NCBI GenBank assembly: GCA_028869325.1
Contig: JAGWST010000285.1
Span: 1 to 11,093 of the forward strand
Direction of reading: 5' to 3'
Source: a bacterium
GTDB lineage: Bacteria > Vulcanimicrobiota > Vulcanimicrobiia > Vulcanimicrobiales > SCRA01
DNA: 11,093 nucleotides
Positions 1 to 6,362 of this stretch are shown in pieces (the first letter of the stretch is position 1; every line of letters starts with the position of its first letter). The translations under genes and the position numbers were made by a program. Below the pieces are notes generated by a model, which saw only the letters and a program-made list of their open reading frames with translations, was not told where the DNA came from and did not search any database.

Positions 1-1708
1 CCGGTCGAACACGGCGCCCCAGATGCCGGGAGTAGAGATAGAAGCGTCCCTCCTCCAAGCCGACGAGGAGATCGGAGAGCGGGAGAAGGCGCGTCTCGCC
101 CGCGACATTCGCAAAGCCGGCGCGAATCTCGTACGCCGTCAACGGCGGATGGAGCGTAAGATTGAGCGTATGCGGCTTGGCCGGCCGATAGATCACCTCG
201 ACCAGCGGTTCTCCCGCGTCCTGCTCGCGTTGGAGATGGCGACGGATCCGAGCGGTGGCCGCCGAGCCCAGCAGATCGGCGAATCGCGCGACCGACCGTC
301 CCGCCAGCACCGTGCCGCGCAATCCCGAGACGCAGACGGTAAAGTCGCCGGCACGAACGGCTTCCGCCGAGGAGGCGGCGACTTGAAAGCCGACCTCGAT
401 CGAAGGCGGCAGCGCCCGAAGGGGCGGCATCGCAGGCAGGCACGCCGCCAGTTCCGCCTCGGAGAGCGCAACCTCCAGACTGCCGTCGCGTGCCGCACGG
501 GAGGCAAGGGCCAGCAACCTCGTCCGGTAGCTCGTGGCCTGGCCGTCGATCCTCTGCACCTCGTCGGGGGCTCCGAGCCCGGAGTTTGGATCGACCAACT
601 CGAGGAGCGGCACCAGACGCTCCGATCCCTCATAGCGTGCCATGAAGCGCTCGCGATAGCCCTTGAGCGTGGAGGTCTGCGAAAACCGCAGTTGGATGAG
701 GGCGAAACGCTCTACCTCCGCGGCCACCTCACGCCCGAGCGCCCCTTCGAAACCGTGCGCGAGATCGATCAACAGCGTCGGGCCCGGGCCGCTGTGAACC
801 GCCTCGAGAGCGCGCTCGACGGCTCGATACTCGCCGGCACCGCGCTGCGGTACCGGTGTGGCATCGAGCGCTCGAATCTGGGCTCGAATACCCTCTAACG
901 CTAGCGCCGTCTCGAGCGGGAGTTTGCTGAGCTCGCGAAGGAGGTGCGCCAGCGGGTCGCCGATCGGCGGCGGCTGCAAGGAGGAGACGAGGAGACCGCT
1001 GTTCCACAGTTCGTCGATCAACGCCACGGCGCGTTCTTGTGAGAGCTCGAGATCGTCCGATAGCGCGCGGATCAGGCGCTCGACGGTGATGCCGTTGCGG
1101 CAGCGCTCCCGTATAGAGCTCACGACCGGCGTATTCCGTATCGACATCGGCAGGGTCTGGGCGCCTCGCCGGCGCCGGCAGGCACGGCATTGGCAGAGGC
1201 TCCGCGAGGAGACGGGCGAGAGGACGTGGAGGCGCTCTCCGCGTTCGAGAACGGCGTCGCTTTCGAAGAGGGTCAGGTGGGGGCGCAGCACAGCGTCGTC
1301 CTCGATGCTTCTGATCAGCGCGCAGAGCCACCCCATGTCGATGCGCGTCCGCGTGCGTAGGCTCTCGAGTCCGCCGAGCGTCAACGTCGTCTGCGGGCCG
1401 CATGAGAGCTCCCCAACGCTCGCGCAGAGGCCAAACGGCGTCGGCCGCGCTGCCATCCGCAGGAAGTACGCGAGCAGGCGGATCGGCGTGTGCTTGTTCT
1501 TGAGCGGTTTGCCATCGAGCCACTCGAGGGCCGCCTCGTGCAGCGAGGGAGAGGCAACGTGTAAAGCGGTCAGGGCAATGGGATGCTCGCGGAACACGCG
1601 CGCCAACTCGCCGAGCGGCTCGCTAGCCGAGAAAACGCGTTGCGCGAGAGCGAGGCTGAGGAGCGGAACGCGCCCTACGATGAGAGGATCGTCAAAGAGA
1701 GAGTACAT
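1..1708 (-). CDS. LanB-type lanthipeptide dehydratase, N-terminal part (cut by left edge)
   Basis: The frame is open without a stop from the ATG at 1708 to the window edge, giving 569 residues; the C-terminus lies outside. It matches the N-terminal glutamylation domain of class I lantibiotic dehydratases, which use glutamyl-tRNA to glutamylate Ser/Thr of a precursor peptide in the cytoplasm. Visible signatures are an early VGRVPLL (R13), the family motif RPTPFG (R88-G93, with R84 one turn before), and a late YEIRAG ... LPLSDLLVGL stretch. A Cys cluster C172-x-C174-xx-C177 is present and shared with the neighbour. The start is fixed by homology (MYSLFDDP against MYSSPDDP in the upstream paralogue) and by a GGAGGAG Shine-Dalgarno 10 nt upstream. 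Only 6 nt separate it from the previous stop, so the two genes are almost certainly co-transcribed. Family assignment is strong; substrate is unknown. Confidence 0.9.
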   Translation of the reverse strand, partial: MYSLFDDPLIVGRVPLLSLALAQRVFSASEPLGELARVFREHPIALTALHVASPSLHEAALEWLDGKPLKNKHTPIRLLAYFLRMAARPTPFGLCASVGELSCGPQTTLTLGGLESLRTRTRIDMGWLCALIRSIEDDAVLRPHLTLFESDAVLERGERLHVLSPVSSRSLCQCRACRRRRGAQTLPMSIRNTPVVSSIRERCRNGITVERLIRALSDDLELSQERAVALIDELWNSGLLVSSLQPPPIGDPLAHLLRELSKLPLETALALEGIRAQIRALDATPVPQRGAGEYRAVERALEAVHSGPGPTLLIDLAHGFEGALGREVAAEVERFALIQLRFSQTSTLKGYRERFMARYEGSERLVPLLELVDPNSGLGAPDEVQRIDGQATSYRTRLLALASRAARDGSLEVALSEAELAACLPAMPPLRALPPSIEVGFQVAASSAEAVRAGDFTVCVSGLRGTVLAGRSVARFADLLGSAATARIRRHLQREQDAGEPLVEVIYRPAKPHTLNLTLHPPLTAYEIRAGFANVAGETRLLPLSDLLVGLEEGRFYLYSRHLGRRVRP

Positions 1709-1714
1709 CGAACC

Positions 1715-4700
1715 TTAGCTCCTCCGCGATGCGCGCTCCATGCGGCTCAAGCTGAAATAGACGTTCCACTGCAGCCGCAGCGCATCGTCTGGGCTCTCGG
1801 GGTCGAGGGCGAAGCGAGCGCAGTGCGCGCGCACCACGTCGCGGACGAGGTCGACGAGCGGCCGCTCCAACGCACCCTCCGCCTCCAGCGCACGCAGTGC
1901 GCGGCAGGCTTCCAGAATGGCCGTTGCAACGGCCGGCAGCGCCCGGCGCTCCACGATAGCCTCTCGAATCTCCTTGACGTCCTGCCGCTGCTCTTCATCG
2001 GCTGCCTTGCGCTCCACCGGCCGCGTTCCGTTCAGCCACTCGGAGATGAGCTCTCCTGGGAAGAGGCCATCGATGATGTCGTCGAGTGTGATCAGGCAGC
2101 GACGCAGGCGCTCACGCGTCTCTCGATGTTCCGTGGGGTCTAAGCAATGCGGATCCAGACGGCACGGACCCTCGTCGAGCCCTTGCCCGCGTTCTGCAGA
2201 GAGTGAGTTCAGCGCGAGGCCGCAAGAGACGGCGAGGATATCCTCAATGGCGGCCGTCGAGCGTTCGCCGTCGCGCGAGGGCGGAGGCCGATAGGGCTCG
2301 ACGGTGGCCCAGTCGACGATGCCCTCGTTCGCCCAGCGTCCAAAGAGGCGCATAAGGCGTTCGCGCTCCTCCGGGAAACGCTCGGGGGCCAAGCGCAGTT
2401 GCAACCGGATATGGGCCTGCGGAGCGGCGTAACGGGAAAAGAACCAGCGACGAAGGACGCCGCGCGCCTGGAGATCGTCCAGCGCCGCTCGTACGGGCCC
2501 GCGCAGCACGAGCGGTTGACGTCCGAAGCCGGCGTAGAGGGCGACGTCGAGGCTGGCGGGGAGGAGCGGCTGCGGGGTCTCCGCGGCGACCGCCGGGCAG
2601 GGCGCGCCGAGCGTGACGCCGCCCCGGCTGCGCGATCGCCTCATACCGACCAGGAATTCGCAGAGATAGGGCTCGCCCTCGCCCTTCAGCCACGTCTCGT
2701 CGAGCGCGGGATAGACCTCCTGCACGCGCACGTGCTTTCCGCGGTCCTGGAGTTGATCGAGTAGCACGTCGATACTGATCCGGGCGTCCAGATCGAGCAA
2801 GATTTCGCTCTCCCCGGTGGTCATGCGGACGTAGCGCGGCACGGACCACTCCGTGCGCCAACGCTGTATCCGATCCCATACCGGCGCAGCAGGGCCTTCG
2901 ATCGTTTCCGGGGGCAGGAGCCACCGTGCGAGGCTCACCATGAGTCGCCCCATGCGCAGGCGCGGCAAGAACGGCAGCGCGGAGGCGACACCCCAGTCGA
3001 AGCCCGTCACCGCGCGGGTTCCATCGGCCGCGACGAACGCAAGGACCCGGCTGATGCCGGCCGTCAGTTCCGTGTGGTTGAGAGGGTAGATGTGCACGGG
3101 GCGAATCCGCCGCCCCAACCGCCGCGAGTACAGATGGAGGCGGTCGCCTTCGAGACCGATTGCCAGGTCGGAGAAAGGGAGCACGTGCGCGTCGTCCTTG
3201 CTACCCGGCGAGCCGCCCGCCCGAATCTCGTAGGGTGTCAAGCGAGGATGGACCTCGACGTTGGCCATGTGCGGCGTTGTGGGATGATAGGTCAGCTCGA
3301 CGAGCGGCTCCACCTCGGCGTGCTCGCACTCGAGTTGGCGGCGCAGGCGTTCCCCGACCGCCGGCCCCAGCAGGTCGACGAAGCGGGCCACGTTCGTCCC
3401 GACGATCGCCGAGCCGTGCAGCGCCGCCGCCGACACGGTGAACGCGCCCGCCCGAAGGGCCTCGGCCGAGGCGGCTGCGACCTGGAAGGCGACTTCCATG
3501 GACGGAGGGAGTTCCTGAGGCTGCGGCATCGGTGGCAAACACGCGTCGAGCGTTGCGCCGTCGATCTCGATCGCGAGGAGGCGGTCGCGTATCGCACGTT
3601 GGGCGAGCGCCAAGAGAGCGGCCTGCCGGCTCTGCTGCCCCTCTTCCTCCCGCTTGGTCTGTACGCTCTCAGGCGGGGCTCCCACGCCGAAGTCGGGATG
3701 AGCCGTCTCGAGTAGCGGGACCAGGCGCCCCGCGTCCCCATACCGTGCTTTGAATCGTTCGCGGAAGCGGTCGAGCCTCACGCTCGCCGAACAGCGAGCG
3801 TAGACGTCCGCCAGACGCTCCGCCTCACGGAGGATCTCCGGACCCAAGGCGCCGCTGAAGCGGCGGGAGAGGTCCACGTGCAGCGCCACGCGCGGGCTCC
3901 GATGCAGCGCCTCCAGATCGCGCTCGATCGCTCGATACTCGGCCACGCTCCGCCGCGGGACCGGCGTGGCGTCGAGCGCCGCCATCCGCCTGCGAATAGC
4001 GTCCAGCCTCAAGGCTGCCTCCGGCAGTACGGCGCGCAGCTCCCGCGCGACGTGCTCAACGGGGTCGCCGACGAACGGTGGGCGCAGGGAAGAGACCAGC
4101 AAGCCGCTGTGCCAAAGTTCGTTGACGATCACCTCGCCTCGTTGGTAGGGAAGCTCCGCCTCTCGTGTGAGCTCGTCAATCAAGCGGTGGACGGCGATCC
4201 CGCCGCGACAGAGGTGGCGCACCCGCTCAACGAGCGGGGTGCTCAACAGCGACATCGGCGTCGATCGGACGACCTTGGTGATGCGCTGCCGTTTGCACGT
4301 TGCGCACGCGCACGGGTTGTCGGTTGCCTCAGCCTTGGCGACGTACAGGCGACCAGCGCGCTCGAGCACGGCGTCGCTCTCGAAGACGATCAGACGGCGG
4401 CGCAACTCCGGGTCGCCCTCGATCGCGCCGACGAAGGCCAAGAGCCAGGCCATGTCGGGGCGCGTCCGGGTGCGCAGGCTCCCATCGCCTTCTAGCGCCA
4501 GCGTCGTCTGGGCGCCCAGAGCGACGTCGCCGACGCTTGCGCAGAGCAGGAGCGGCGTCGGCCGTGCGGCCATGCGCAAGAAGTAGGCGAGAAGCCGCAG
4601 CGGAGCGCGCCGGTTCTTGGGCGTCGTGCCCTCGAGCCACGCAAGGGCTGCCTCGTGCAGCGCGGGGGAGGCCACGTGCAGGGCGGTGAGCGCGATGGGA

Positions 4701-4825
4701 TGCTCGCGCAGCACGCCTGCCAGTTCCACGAGCGGCTCGCTCGCCGAGAGGACGCGCGAGGCCAGTGAGCTCGCCAGGAGCGGAACGCGTCCTACGATGA
4801 TCGGATCGTCGGGGGACGAGTACAT
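1715..4825 (-). CDS. LanB-type lanthipeptide dehydratase, complete, with divergent elimination domain
   Basis: A 1036-residue protein, about the normal size of a full-length LanB (roughly 1000). Residues 1-720 form the Lant_dehydr_N glutamylation domain (R13, R84, R88, T90 in the positions expected from NisB R14, R83, R87, T89 as I recall them). Residues about 755-1030 form the SpaB_C / thiopeptide-type elimination domain, recognisable by RRWFFSRY ... HIRLQL. Oddities: the usual TPFG is TPLL (L92-L93); the second Arg of the usual H-I/L-R-L-R is Gln (Q809); the Y-E-P-E-x-x-R-Y-G-G motif reads YRPPPSRDG (844-852), losing the Glu but keeping Arg (R850). A Cys cluster C172-x-C174-xx-C177 is conserved with the paralogue. 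The ATG at 4825 is preferred over an in-frame GTG at 4870 because the paralogue begins at the same point; its Shine-Dalgarno (around GAAG) is weak. First gene of a minus-strand operon with the second LanB. Whether it still dehydrates is uncertain. Confidence 0.92.
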   Translation of the reverse strand: MYSSPDDPIIVGRVPLLASSLASRVLSASEPLVELAGVLREHPIALTALHVASPALHEAALAWLEGTTPKNRRAPLRLLAYFLRMAARPTPLLLCASVGDVALGAQTTLALEGDGSLRTRTRPDMAWLLAFVGAIEGDPELRRRLIVFESDAVLERAGRLYVAKAEATDNPCACATCKRQRITKVVRSTPMSLLSTPLVERVRHLCRGGIAVHRLIDELTREAELPYQRGEVIVNELWHSGLLVSSLRPPFVGDPVEHVARELRAVLPEAALRLDAIRRRMAALDATPVPRRSVAEYRAIERDLEALHRSPRVALHVDLSRRFSGALGPEILREAERLADVYARCSASVRLDRFRERFKARYGDAGRLVPLLETAHPDFGVGAPPESVQTKREEEGQQSRQAALLALAQRAIRDRLLAIEIDGATLDACLPPMPQPQELPPSMEVAFQVAAASAEALRAGAFTVSAAALHGSAIVGTNVARFVDLLGPAVGERLRRQLECEHAEVEPLVELTYHPTTPHMANVEVHPRLTPYEIRAGGSPGSKDDAHVLPFSDLAIGLEGDRLHLYSRRLGRRIRPVHIYPLNHTELTAGISRVLAFVAADGTRAVTGFDWGVASALPFLPRLRMGRLMVSLARWLLPPETIEGPAAPVWDRIQRWRTEWSVPRYVRMTTGESEILLDLDARISIDVLLDQLQDRGKHVRVQEVYPALDETWLKGEGEPYLCEFLVGMRRSRSRGGVTLGAPCPAVAAETPQPLLPASLDVALYAGFGRQPLVLRGPVRAALDDLQARGVLRRWFFSRYAAPQAHIRLQLRLAPERFPEERERLMRLFGRWANEGIVDWATVEPYRPPPSRDGERSTAAIEDILAVSCGLALNSLSAERGQGLDEGPCRLDPHCLDPTEHRETRERLRRCLITLDDIIDGLFPGELISEWLNGTRPVERKAADEEQRQDVKEIREAIVERRALPAVATAILEACRALRALEAEGALERPLVDLVRDVVRAHCARFALDPESPDDALRLQWNVYFSLSRMERASRRS
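1719..1725 (-). promoter_or_regulatory. Ribosome binding site of the downstream LanB gene
   Basis: GGAGGAG on the minus strand, lying inside the last codons of the upstream LanB gene and ending 10 nt before the ATG at 1708. It supports the chosen start and suggests translational coupling of the tandem pair. Confidence 0.7.
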
Positions 4826-4845
4826 CGGGCTGTTTCTTCGCGGCG

Positions 4846-4926
4846 CTAGAAGCTTGCCGGATTGTGCCACTGCATGGCGGCACGGGCCGGCGGCTTCGTC
4901 GCTCGCCGCTCAAATGACTCTGCCAT
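4846..4926 (-). CDS. Candidate 26-residue peptide just upstream of the LanB operon
   Basis: ATG at 4926, stop TAG at 4846-4848, ending 20 nt before the LanB start. It begins MAESFERRATKPP and ends MQWHNPASF. A GAGGAG Shine-Dalgarno (4933-4938) sits 6 nt before the ATG, better than that of the LanB gene itself. The peptide is basic, has Ser4, Thr10 and Ser25 but no Cys, so it does not look like a lanthionine precursor. It could be a regulatory leader ORF, a noncanonical RiPP precursor, or chance. No family is recognised. Confidence 0.2.
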   Translation of the reverse strand: MAESFERRATKPPARAAMQWHNPASF

Positions 4927-4986
4927 TCAGCGCTCCTCGCTCCTTGCAGACGGCACGTGGCGCCTCAGAACGGCATGTCGTGCCAT
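4927..4986 (-). CDS. Candidate 19-residue upstream ORF
   Basis: ATG at 4986 and TGA at 4927-4929, directly abutting the ATG of the next small ORF (TGAATG). It starts MARHAVLRRHV and ends RSEER, a very basic peptide. A GAGGAG lies 11 nt upstream (4998-5003), rather far for a good Shine-Dalgarno. Short, no recognised family; listed because the abutting arrangement would allow translational coupling. Confidence 0.1.
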   Translation of the reverse strand: MARHAVLRRHVPSARSEER

Positions 4987-4990
4987 AATC

Positions 4991-5041
4991 CGATAGGCTC
5001 CTCGTTATGATGTTTCCACGGTCATCTCATGTACGATAGGC
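4991..5041. repeat. CGATAGGC direct repeat pair
   Basis: CGATAGGC occurs at 4991-4998 and again at 5034-5041, offset by 43 bp, about four helical turns. It lies in the AT-richer part of the divergent region on the lanB side. It could be a pair of regulator half-sites or chance. Confidence 0.3.
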
Positions 5042-5067
5042 ACGGGTCATGACTCCGCTCGTGAAAT

Positions 5068-5100
5068 CTATACAGCCGTCCTCTACGAGCTATACAGCCG
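5068..5100 (+). repeat. CTATACAGCCG direct repeat with 22-bp period (possible operator or tandem -10)
   Basis: The 11-mer CTATACAGCCG is perfectly repeated at 5068-5078 and 5090-5100. The 22-bp offset places both copies on the same face of the helix, as for a regulator binding cooperatively, for example one of the XRE proteins at the right end of the window. The TATACA core also resembles a -10 element for the downstream sulfotransferase. Related CTATAC cores occur in the other intergenic regions. Confidence 0.5.
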
Positions 5101-5179
5101 CTCGGATCGTCGAGGAACCGGATACTTCGGATGCGTAAGTCCTCGTCACGCTTTGGCATGCGGCTCCGGCGGTTTCGTC

Positions 5180-5187
5180 AGGAAAGG
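5180..5187 (+). promoter_or_regulatory. Ribosome binding site of the sulfotransferase
   Basis: AGGAAAGG ends 6 nt before the ATG at 5194 and decides between that start and the in-frame ATGs at 5131 and 5158, which have no comparable site. Confidence 0.6.
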
Positions 5188-5193
5188 GACACG

Positions 5194-6042
5194 ATGCACC
5201 AGGGCCTTCACTTCATCTCCGGCCTGCCACGTTCGGGATCGACGCTGCTCTCCGCCATCCTGCGTCAGAATCCGCGCTTCCACGCCGCGATGAGTAGCCC
5301 GGTGGTGTCCATGTACTCCTCGCTCGAGCGCTCGATGAGCCCGCGCAACGAATTCGCGATCGTCATCACGGATGAGCAGCGGCGTGACGTGTTGAGGGGC
5401 TTGTTCTCGAACTACTACGGTGCGATCGCGGCGGAGAAGCTCGTCTTCGACACCAACCGCGGCTGGTGCGCCAAACTACCGGCCCTGACCCAGCTCTTCC
5501 CGAACGCCAAGATCATCTGCTGCGTTCGGAGCGTCGGGTGGATCATCGACTCGATCGAGCGCCTGGTGCGTGCGAATGCATTCAATCTCTCTGGCATCTT
5601 CGGCTTCTCGCCCAGTACCAACGTCTATACGAGAGCGGCTCGGATCACCGCTCCTACCGGAATGCTGGGCTATCCGCTCTGCGCGTTGAAGGAGGCCTTC
5701 TACGGAGAGCAGGCGGCAAAGCTCATCCTGGTCGAGTACGAGGCGCTGGCGCGCGCACCGAGATCGACGATCGGGCGCCTCTACGCCATGCTCGACGAGC
5801 CATGGTTCGAGCACGATTTCGATCATGTCGAGTATGGAGCCGACGAGTTCGACAGCCGCATGGGGACCCCCGGACTCCACTCGATCCGCCCAACCGTCGA
5901 CTGGGTCGAGCGCAAGAGCATCGTGCCTCCCGACCTCTTCCAGCGCTTCGACAAGGACACGTTTTGGAACGCGCCCGATGCCGGCGCTTGCCAGGTTCCG
6001 ATCATTCGATTCGATGGTGAGACGGCGAGCGCCCTCAGCTAG
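5194..6042 (+). CDS. Sulfotransferase family protein (PAPS-dependent)
   Basis: A 282-residue cytosolic-type sulfotransferase that would transfer sulfate from PAPS to an acceptor hydroxyl or amine. The N-terminal GLPRSGSTLL (residues 10-19) is the P-loop-like 5'-phosphosulfate-binding motif. CVRSVGWIIDS (110-120) is the 3'-phosphate-binding segment with the expected Arg (R112) and Ser (S120) eight residues apart. No signal peptide is seen. The start at 5194 is chosen from a good Shine-Dalgarno and because the P-loop then begins about residue 10, typical of the family; upstream ATGs at 5131 and 5158 would add a basic, unrelated-looking tail. It is divergent from the lanB operon and convergent with the receptor gene. 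Acceptor is unknown: a tailored peptide, lipid or polysaccharide are all possible. Family assignment is strong, role in the locus is inference. Confidence 0.9.
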   Translation: MHQGLHFISGLPRSGSTLLSAILRQNPRFHAAMSSPVVSMYSSLERSMSPRNEFAIVITDEQRRDVLRGLFSNYYGAIAAEKLVFDTNRGWCAKLPALTQLFPNAKIICCVRSVGWIIDSIERLVRANAFNLSGIFGFSPSTNVYTRAARITAPTGMLGYPLCALKEAFYGEQAAKLILVEYEALARAPRSTIGRLYAMLDEPWFEHDFDHVEYGADEFDSRMGTPGLHSIRPTVDWVERKSIVPPDLFQRFDKDTFWNAPDAGACQVPIIRFDGETASALS

Positions 6043-6139
6043 CCGCGCCGTCGCAAGGCCAAGAACTGGAGACCAGAGGGGACGTCCGCATGGCGGCACC
6101 CCCTCTCGCGATCAACCATCCCCTATCTGGTAGCGCCGG

Positions 6140-6220
6140 CTACTCGCAGGTGACGTCCCCGGATGCATCGTTAAAGTCGCCGTTGACGAGATCCCACGCG
6201 CAACACTCGAAAAAGAACAT
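6140..6220 (-). CDS. Candidate 26-residue acidic Cys-containing peptide
   Basis: ATG at 6220, TAG at 6140-6142. It begins MFFFECCAWDL and ends ASGDVTCE, with Cys6, Cys7 and Cys25 plus Ser20 and Thr24. The GGGAG at 6228-6232 is 7 nt before the ATG, an optimal Shine-Dalgarno that overlaps the region of the preceding ORF's TGA (6236-6238). Both small ORFs are in the same frame and separated only by that stop, so a longer protein interrupted by TGA is also conceivable. It lies downstream of the receptor on the same strand. Cys plus Ser/Thr would suit a RiPP core, but it lacks an obvious leader. No family recognised. Confidence 0.22.
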   Translation of the reverse strand: MFFFECCAWDLVNGDFNDASGDVTCE

Positions 6221-6235
6221 CTCCAAACTCCCTTC

Positions 6236-6352
6236 TCAAAGCCGGCCGTGTGTGTGGACGCTGCTAGTGGCGTTGATGCCAGTGTACGAGAGCCGGCAGC
6301 CTCCAGCCATACACGCGGGCTCGCAAAAGCTATACACCGAAGACACGCGCAC
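6236..6352 (-). CDS. Candidate 38-residue Cys/Ser/Thr-rich peptide
   Basis: Possible GTG start at 6352, ten nt beyond the receptor stop, with a GAGGG-like site just upstream inside the receptor's end; TGA at 6236-6238. It includes SFCEPACMAGGC and later SYTGINATSSVHT, so three Cys and many Ser/Thr in a short peptide. The open frame extends further upstream, overlapping the receptor's last codons to an ATG at 6469, so the true start is uncertain. Composition is compatible with a modified peptide, but size, start and absence of recognised leader keep confidence low. Confidence 0.18.
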   Translation of the reverse strand: MRVSSVYSFCEPACMAGGCRLSYTGINATSSVHTHGRL

Positions 6353-6362
6353 GTAGAGACCC

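Larger units (their letters stand above)
4826..5193. promoter_or_regulatory. Divergent control region between lanB operon and sulfotransferase
   Basis: A 368-bp gap between two divergently transcribed genes. It is richer in A/T between about 4980 and 5100 than the flanking coding DNA, as expected for promoters. It holds a 22-bp-spaced direct repeat (5068-5100), a pair of CGATAGGC direct repeats (4991-4998 and 5034-5041), and two very small minus-strand ORFs described separately. TATACA at 5069-5074 and 5091-5096 could act as -10 elements for the sulfotransferase; I see no convincing -35 box. No tRNA, riboswitch or terminator is apparent. Confidence 0.5.
6043..6362. other. Convergent intergenic region, AT-richer, with two tiny candidate ORFs
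   Basis: A 320-bp gap between the convergent stops of the sulfotransferase and the receptor. It contains a small hairpin (GTAGC/GCTAC, 6130-6143) without a T-tract, two CATACAC/TATACAC copies (6306-6314 and 6329-6337), and two minus-strand small ORFs listed separately. An 88-codon plus-strand frame (6090-6356) also spans the gap but uses TTA, CTA and AGA codons unlike the neighbours and resembles nothing. No clear intrinsic terminator is found for either gene. Confidence 0.4.

Noticed and set aside
23..898. Plus-strand open frame of 291 codons opposite the left LanB
   Set aside because: It lies antisense to a clearly homologous LanB frame, is dominated by Arg/Gly-rich low-complexity translation and shows no domain; it is a GC-rich shadow.
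4826..4870. Longer LanB start at GTG 4870
   Set aside because: It would add 15 residues with no Shine-Dalgarno, and the paralogue starts exactly at the equivalent of ATG 4825.
6130..6143. Hairpin GTAGC-GCCG-GCTAC as a transcription terminator
   Set aside because: A 5-bp stem with no T-tract on either strand; too weak to call an intrinsic terminator.
6090..6356. Plus-strand 88-codon frame after the sulfotransferase
   Set aside because: There is a moderate AGAGGGGA site upstream, but codons such as TTA, CTA and AGA are unlike the neighbours, the product resembles no family, and its length spans the intergenic gap by chance.
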